DNA of 64,000 bases from Saprospiraceae bacterium (GTDB lineage: Bacteria > Bacteroidota > Bacteroidia > Chitinophagales > Saprospiraceae): positions 176,290 to 240,289 of the forward strand of contig JAHDGU010000006.1 of assembly GCA_020627535.1 (NCBI GenBank), written 5' to 3'. The translations under genes and the position numbers were made by a program. The notes below the pieces were generated by a model. The model ran no database searches. It was given only the letters and a program-made list of their open reading frames with translations, and was not told the origin of the DNA. Position 1 is the first letter of the stretch. Each line of letters opens with the position of its first letter. Shown in pieces: positions 60,462 through 64,000 of this stretch.

Positions 60462-61649
60462 ATGTCTATTCTAAGACCCATTCTGTCTGCACTCCTGTGT
60501 ATGACTATCGCCACTTCCATCTTTGCCAAAGATCTATTTGACGAGTTTACCGTGCAGTTTGACAATGCCCAACTCTCCCAGTTCACTGGTGGCTCGCTAG
60601 AGTTTGAGTCGTATGCACATGAGTTTAGCGTCAAGCTTGAGCCCAATCTTGAGGGCCAAGTGATGTTTTCTATCGGACGGCATCGATATCGATCAACAAT
60701 AGTACCCAAAGATCTCTACTTCGGTGTGCGGATCAGTGGATACTATGGAGGTGAAGTGGTTAATCCGAGTTTTACCATCGACGATTCTTATCGCAATGTG
60801 TTTGTGGATAGCAATATGATCATATTTCAGACGATTGATTTCCCATTACCTGTGCTCTTTGACTCTGGGGTAGACTCCATCATACTACACTTTAGCAATT
60901 CTCACGGATTCAATTTTCATCAGTATTATACGATCGATGAACTACAGGTGCTAGAGACATCTACACCGTCTCTCAGCAATCCACTTGTGCTAGACTGTGA
61001 GAAGCAATCCATCATGATAGCCATACAGGGCAGCAATGGGATCGATAAAAATGAGAGAAAGACCATTTCCAAAGAGCTCTCTGGGCTCTTCAAGTCCACG
61101 CACGACCCTGCTGATTCCAATGTGGTGAGCATCTTGCAATTTGGCAAGGATATCGAACAATACGCGTCTACACAAGACAAAAAAGAGATCTTAAGTACGA
61201 TCAAAGACTACAAAAAATCAGGAAAGACGACTCTGGCCAAAAGCAAGAATACCAATTGGGAAGCCGCACTAGATGAGGCGCTCCTCCAACAGCCAGACAT
61301 CTTCATATTGGTGACCAGTAGCTGGAGTAATTACAACTCCACTGGAAGAGCGACAATCAATGCTCAGCATGCCAACTTGATCAAAAAGTGCAACGAGATC
61401 AAGGCCAATGGAACACGATTACTCTTTATCACTTCGGGACTATATGAGCAAGGTCGGAGCAATAGCACCTTACTTGGCATGCTCAGCGCGGCCGATACGA
61501 AGAGTGTCACGGACGACGCGATTCACTCTGGCATGGACCTCAGGTCTGTAGACTTGGTCTCGATGAAGGGCTTTGAAGATTTTCGCCTTTTGGATTTGTC
61601 GAGCTTGATACAGTGTAAAGTACAAGCTGAGCTTCTTGGCGTCAATTAA
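60462..61649 (+). CDS. Exported protein with vWA-like C-terminal domain
   Basis: 395 residues from the ATG at 60462, giving a signal peptide ending TSIFAK. The first half is a beta-sandwich (FTGGSLEFESYAHEFSVKL, YYTIDELQVLE). The second half resembles a von Willebrand A domain: QSIMIAIQGSNGI, NTNWEAALDEALLQQPDIFILVTSSW and RLLFITSGLYEQG. The metal-ion-dependent adhesion site is degenerate: the expected DxSxS reads AIQGSNG, so metal binding is doubtful. The role is unknown; it may be surface protein interaction. Confidence 0.65.
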   Translation: MSILRPILSALLCMTIATSIFAKDLFDEFTVQFDNAQLSQFTGGSLEFESYAHEFSVKLEPNLEGQVMFSIGRHRYRSTIVPKDLYFGVRISGYYGGEVVNPSFTIDDSYRNVFVDSNMIIFQTIDFPLPVLFDSGVDSIILHFSNSHGFNFHQYYTIDELQVLETSTPSLSNPLVLDCEKQSIMIAIQGSNGIDKNERKTISKELSGLFKSTHDPADSNVVSILQFGKDIEQYASTQDKKEILSTIKDYKKSGKTTLAKSKNTNWEAALDEALLQQPDIFILVTSSWSNYNSTGRATINAQHANLIKKCNEIKANGTRLLFITSGLYEQGRSNSTLLGMLSAADTKSVTDDAIHSGMDLRSVDLVSMKGFEDFRLLDLSSLIQCKVQAELLGVN

Positions 61650-61694
61650 AGCAAACTCATACAAGATGTAAGTTGTCAGCTAAGATTTACTTCA

Positions 61695-63830
61695 TCAATG
61701 TCTGTTGCTTTCATATTCCATGATGGAGATTCTGATCGCGTAGCTAGGATAGCTTGACTGGTGCATTTTTGCGAAAGCAGTCAGATTGCCATCATGAGCA
61801 GAAGCTGCGTATTTTTCTTGAATTTCTGACATCAGACTGGGCTCTATGATACGACTCAGCTCTACGGCTTCTCCTCTACGATAAAGTTCATAGAGATGAC
61901 TTGCCACAGTACCAGGGCTAAGACTCCTCTGAGCTGCGATATCATCTACGGAGAGGCCGTTTTCATAAGCGAGCATACTCGCGATATGTGAAGCACCCTT
62001 GACCTTTTTGAGATCTTGCTTGACAGTGTATTGTCGGATGTATCGGATCAGCTCTTGGCCAAAATCTGCCACCTTCTTCTCTCCCAAGCCATGTACCTGT
62101 GTGAGCTGTGAGACATACAGCGGATGCTTCTCCGTGAGATCGATGAGCGTCTTGTCACTGAAGATCCTATAGGCTGGCACATTCAATGCTTTGGCCATTG
62201 TACTGCGCCAAAGTCTGATCTGCTGGGCAAAGTCGTCCTGCAGCAGTTCGGTCTTGCTTTTGGACCTTTCAGTTTTTGGGGACTTAGCACCAGATCGATC
62301 GACGCGATGCAATTGGATCGTTTCCTGAGAGGCAAGGATGGCTTGACTGAGAGGAGTGAGCTTGAGTTTTCCGCCTGTAGTATAGTCGATCGACAGCGCT
62401 CCTTGATTGAGAAGCTGGGTGATGTATTCCTTCCACTCCATATAGCTAAGATCTCTACCGACACCATAGGTCTTGATCTTGTCGAGTCTGAGCTCCATGA
62501 TTTCTCTTTTGGCGCTTCCGCGCAAAAGGTCTATGAGGAGATTGAGTCCGATATTTTCTCGAGAGCGTGTCACACCTGAGAGTGCCTTTTGAGCGATTAC
62601 GGTTCCATCAAAGCTCTCTGGCGGGTACAGGCAATTATCACAATGGCCACAAGGCTCTTTGCGAAACTCACCAAAGTAGCTCAAAACCAGATTTGTCCTA
62701 CAGCTCGTGGCCGTCGCGTACTCCCACATACGATCCATCTTGGCGAGCTGTACAGAGCGAAACTCACTATTTCCATCACTGATTTCTATGAAGTGGCGCA
62801 GTGTCTGTATATCGCGCCAGCTGTAAAAGAGATGGACATTTGCCGGAAGGCCATCTCGCCCTGCTCGCCCGACCTCCTGATAGTAGGACTCGATGTTTTT
62901 TGGAAGATTGTGATGTATGATCCAGCGGATATTGGGCTTGTCGATTCCCATGCCAAAGGCAATGGTCGCGCAGACAATTTCCACGCGATCGTGGAGAAAG
63001 TCATGATGCACCTTGGATCGCTTTCGTTTGGGCAGACCAGCATGATAGCAAGCCGCGCGATAGCCGTCACGCTGAAGCTTTTGAGTGAGCTGTTCTGTGG
63101 ATTTGCGACTGAGACAGTAGATGATTCCCGCACCACGGTACTCATTCTGGAGGAGTTGCAGGGTCTTGCTATACTTACTGACGCCCGTATCAGAACTCAC
63201 AAGTAAGTTGGTCCGCTCAAAGCTACCGATGTGGGTGTGAGGGCTCTGCAGTTTGAGCTGCGTCGCGATATCTTGTTGGGTCGCCGGATCCGCAGTGGCT
63301 GTCAGCGCCATGATTGATGTATCGGGAAAGTACTCTCGCAGGACTCCAAGCTTGGCATATTCTGGACGAAAGTCATTGCCCCATATTGAGACGCAGTGAG
63401 CTTCATCTATGGCGATCATTGCAGGACGATGACTCCGGAGCCATGTGATCATTCCCTGTGTGAGGAGCTTCTCAGGTGAAATGTAGAGCAGGTCAAGTGA
63501 CTTTCCTTCTGCTGCTTTTGCGATCTTTTGAGCAGTAGCTGCTTCTGTGTGACTATTGCTAGCGTAGGCTGAGATCCCATGGCTCTGACAGGCGGCTACT
63601 TGATCTTCCATCAAGGCAATGAGGGGAGAAACCACTAGGACAAATCCGTCCATGTGCAGCGCGGGAAGCTGAAAGCATAGACTTTTCCCTCCGCCGGTGG
63701 GCATGATGACCAGGGCATCTTGACCCTTCAGGGCAGTATGGATGATCTCCTCCTGACCGGGACGGAAATTGTCATAGCCGTAGTACTTCTTGAGTGTCTG
63801 CTGGATGCTATGTGTTTGTGTAGGCGTCAC
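61695..63830 (-). CDS. recQ: ATP-dependent DNA helicase RecQ
   Basis: A 711-residue superfamily 2 helicase: Q-like N-terminus FRPGQEEII, Walker A PTGGGKS near 44-50, DEAH at 142-145 in IDEAHCVSIWGNDFRPEY, MALTATA, and motif VI in YQEVGRAGRDGLP. The RecQ C-terminal zinc region has the cysteines of CRTNLVL and CGHCDNC, then a winged helix and an HRDC domain (about 540-620). An extra helix-turn-helix-like tail (ASMLAYENGLSVDDIAAQRSLS) is found in many Bacteroidota RecQ proteins. It works in recombination and repair at stalled forks. Three hairpin-element-like sequences lie inside the gene. Confidence 0.96.
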   Translation of the reverse strand: MTPTQTHSIQQTLKKYYGYDNFRPGQEEIIHTALKGQDALVIMPTGGGKSLCFQLPALHMDGFVLVVSPLIALMEDQVAACQSHGISAYASNSHTEAATAQKIAKAAEGKSLDLLYISPEKLLTQGMITWLRSHRPAMIAIDEAHCVSIWGNDFRPEYAKLGVLREYFPDTSIMALTATADPATQQDIATQLKLQSPHTHIGSFERTNLLVSSDTGVSKYSKTLQLLQNEYRGAGIIYCLSRKSTEQLTQKLQRDGYRAACYHAGLPKRKRSKVHHDFLHDRVEIVCATIAFGMGIDKPNIRWIIHHNLPKNIESYYQEVGRAGRDGLPANVHLFYSWRDIQTLRHFIEISDGNSEFRSVQLAKMDRMWEYATATSCRTNLVLSYFGEFRKEPCGHCDNCLYPPESFDGTVIAQKALSGVTRSRENIGLNLLIDLLRGSAKREIMELRLDKIKTYGVGRDLSYMEWKEYITQLLNQGALSIDYTTGGKLKLTPLSQAILASQETIQLHRVDRSGAKSPKTERSKSKTELLQDDFAQQIRLWRSTMAKALNVPAYRIFSDKTLIDLTEKHPLYVSQLTQVHGLGEKKVADFGQELIRYIRQYTVKQDLKKVKGASHIASMLAYENGLSVDDIAAQRSLSPGTVASHLYELYRRGEAVELSRIIEPSLMSEIQEKYAASAHDGNLTAFAKMHQSSYPSYAIRISIMEYESNRH
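61764..61779 (+). repeat. CATTT-hairpin element, near copy (TGC stem, GAAA loop)
   Basis: Reads CATTTT-TGC-GAAA-GCA on the plus strand, inside recQ; the fourth stem pair would be T-G. Confidence 0.5.
62512..62528 (-). repeat. CATTT-hairpin element, near copy (GCGC stem, GGAA loop)
   Basis: The minus strand reads CTTTT-GCGC-GGAA-GCGC, inside recQ. The stem and loop are complete but the 5' flank is CTTTT. Confidence 0.45.
62837..62851 (+). repeat. CATTT-hairpin element, near copy (GCC stem, GGAA loop)
   Basis: Reads CATTT-GCC-GGAA-GGC on the plus strand, inside recQ; the stem is one pair shorter than in the exact copies. Confidence 0.5.
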
Positions 63831-63910
63831 TGGGATCGTAAAGTTGAGGCTTGTGACTCGGCTTTGCAGGGTATGATGTCTTGAGGGACAGGAAACGTGA
63901 CCATTGCATA

Positions 63911-63936
63911 AAAAAAGCCCCGCGTAGCGGAGCTTT
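63911..63936 (-). terminator. Rho-independent terminator of tRNA-Gln
   Basis: On the minus strand AAAGCTCCGC pairs with GCGGGGCTTT (10 bp, one G-U) around loop TAC and is followed by a run of T. It lies 13 bp after the tRNA 3' end. Confidence 0.9.
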
Positions 63937-63949
63937 CAGAGCGCTATTG

Positions 63950-64000
63950 TTGACCCACTAGGACTCGAACCTAGAATGACGGTACCAAAAACCGTAGTGT
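63950..64000 (-). tRNA. tRNA-Gln (UUG anticodon), cut by window edge
   Basis: The 3' 51 nt of a tRNA on the minus strand: anticodon stem ACGGT/ACCGT with loop TTTTGGT (anticodon TTG), T arm CTAGG-TTCGAGT-CCTAG, acceptor strand TGGGTCA and discriminator A. The 5' acceptor strand and D arm lie outside the window. Confidence 0.9.

Noticed and set aside
1..64000. CRISPR arrays, rRNA genes, prophage or integron modules
   Set aside because: No regularly spaced direct repeats, rRNA sequence, phage structural genes or integrase were seen.

Overview
The window looks like a chromosomal segment of a marine-type, polysaccharide-degrading member of the Bacteroidota, possibly a Saprospiria-like lineage (the class is a guess). 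The evidence is a SusC/SusD pair, Por-secretion (T9SS) C-terminal domains of both the 'YPNP' and the CHU_C/gliding types, TTG-N20-TAnnTTTG-like promoter sequence, many lipoproteins, and tight operons with ATGA or TGATG start/stop overlaps. Two tRNA genes (Met-CAU and a cut Gln-UUG) are present; there is no rRNA, no CRISPR array and no prophage.

Layout. 1-5.5 kb: a cut outer-membrane barrel gene, a small membrane protein, and a leftward gluconate operon (exported lactonase, a gluconokinase/6-phosphogluconate dehydrogenase fusion, GntP importer). 5.6-7.3 kb: a dead IS1182-type transposase fragment that has removed the front of a neighbouring gene, followed by tRNA-Met and its terminator. 7.4-25.8 kb: a T9SS type B secreted protein, then a polysaccharide utilisation locus with two S1 sulfatases, SusC, SusD, a 1524-residue six-module secreted protein, a single-module relative of it, and a GH78-like alpha-L-rhamnosidase. 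25.8-37.6 kb: two GntR-family regulators, an NCS1-type permease, and a rightward L-rhamnose operon (RhaEW aldolase/dehydrogenase, RhaI isomerase, rhamnulokinase, LutABC lactate oxidation, exported esterase). 37.6-45 kb: a minimal FGE-like lipoprotein, DUF547, a YefM-YoeB toxin-antitoxin pair, a CIA30 protein, and a housekeeping run from panD to a TPR protein. 45-54.2 kb: the kynurenine route of tryptophan breakdown (TDO, HAAO, ACMSD, KynU, KMO, and further on a formamidase) and a HisC-like aminotransferase. 54.2-59.6 kb: a leftward operon with an ACAD11-like dehydrogenase, an ACAD11-like phosphotransferase, and an ActP-type symporter with its small subunit. 59.7-64 kb: a TPR lipoprotein, a vWA-like secreted protein, RecQ, and tRNA-Gln.

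How the genes fit together. The sulfatases, GH78 enzyme, esterase and SusCD suggest removal of sulfate, acyl groups and rhamnose from a sulfated rhamnose-containing glycan (ulvan or a rhamnan sulfate are candidates; no lyase is in view). Rhamnose would then go through RhaI, the kinase and RhaEW to dihydroxyacetone phosphate plus lactate, and LutABC would oxidise the lactate to pyruvate. A HutC/UTRA regulator probably ties this together: matching palindromes with the core GTATAGAC lie in the sulfatase/susC promoter and twice upstream of the regulator's own gene.

The least explained signal is a dispersed 17-base element, CATTT followed by a 4-bp hairpin closed by a GNRA-type loop. It occurs in ten exact-architecture copies with different but always complementary stems, both inside and between genes and on both strands, plus several near copies.
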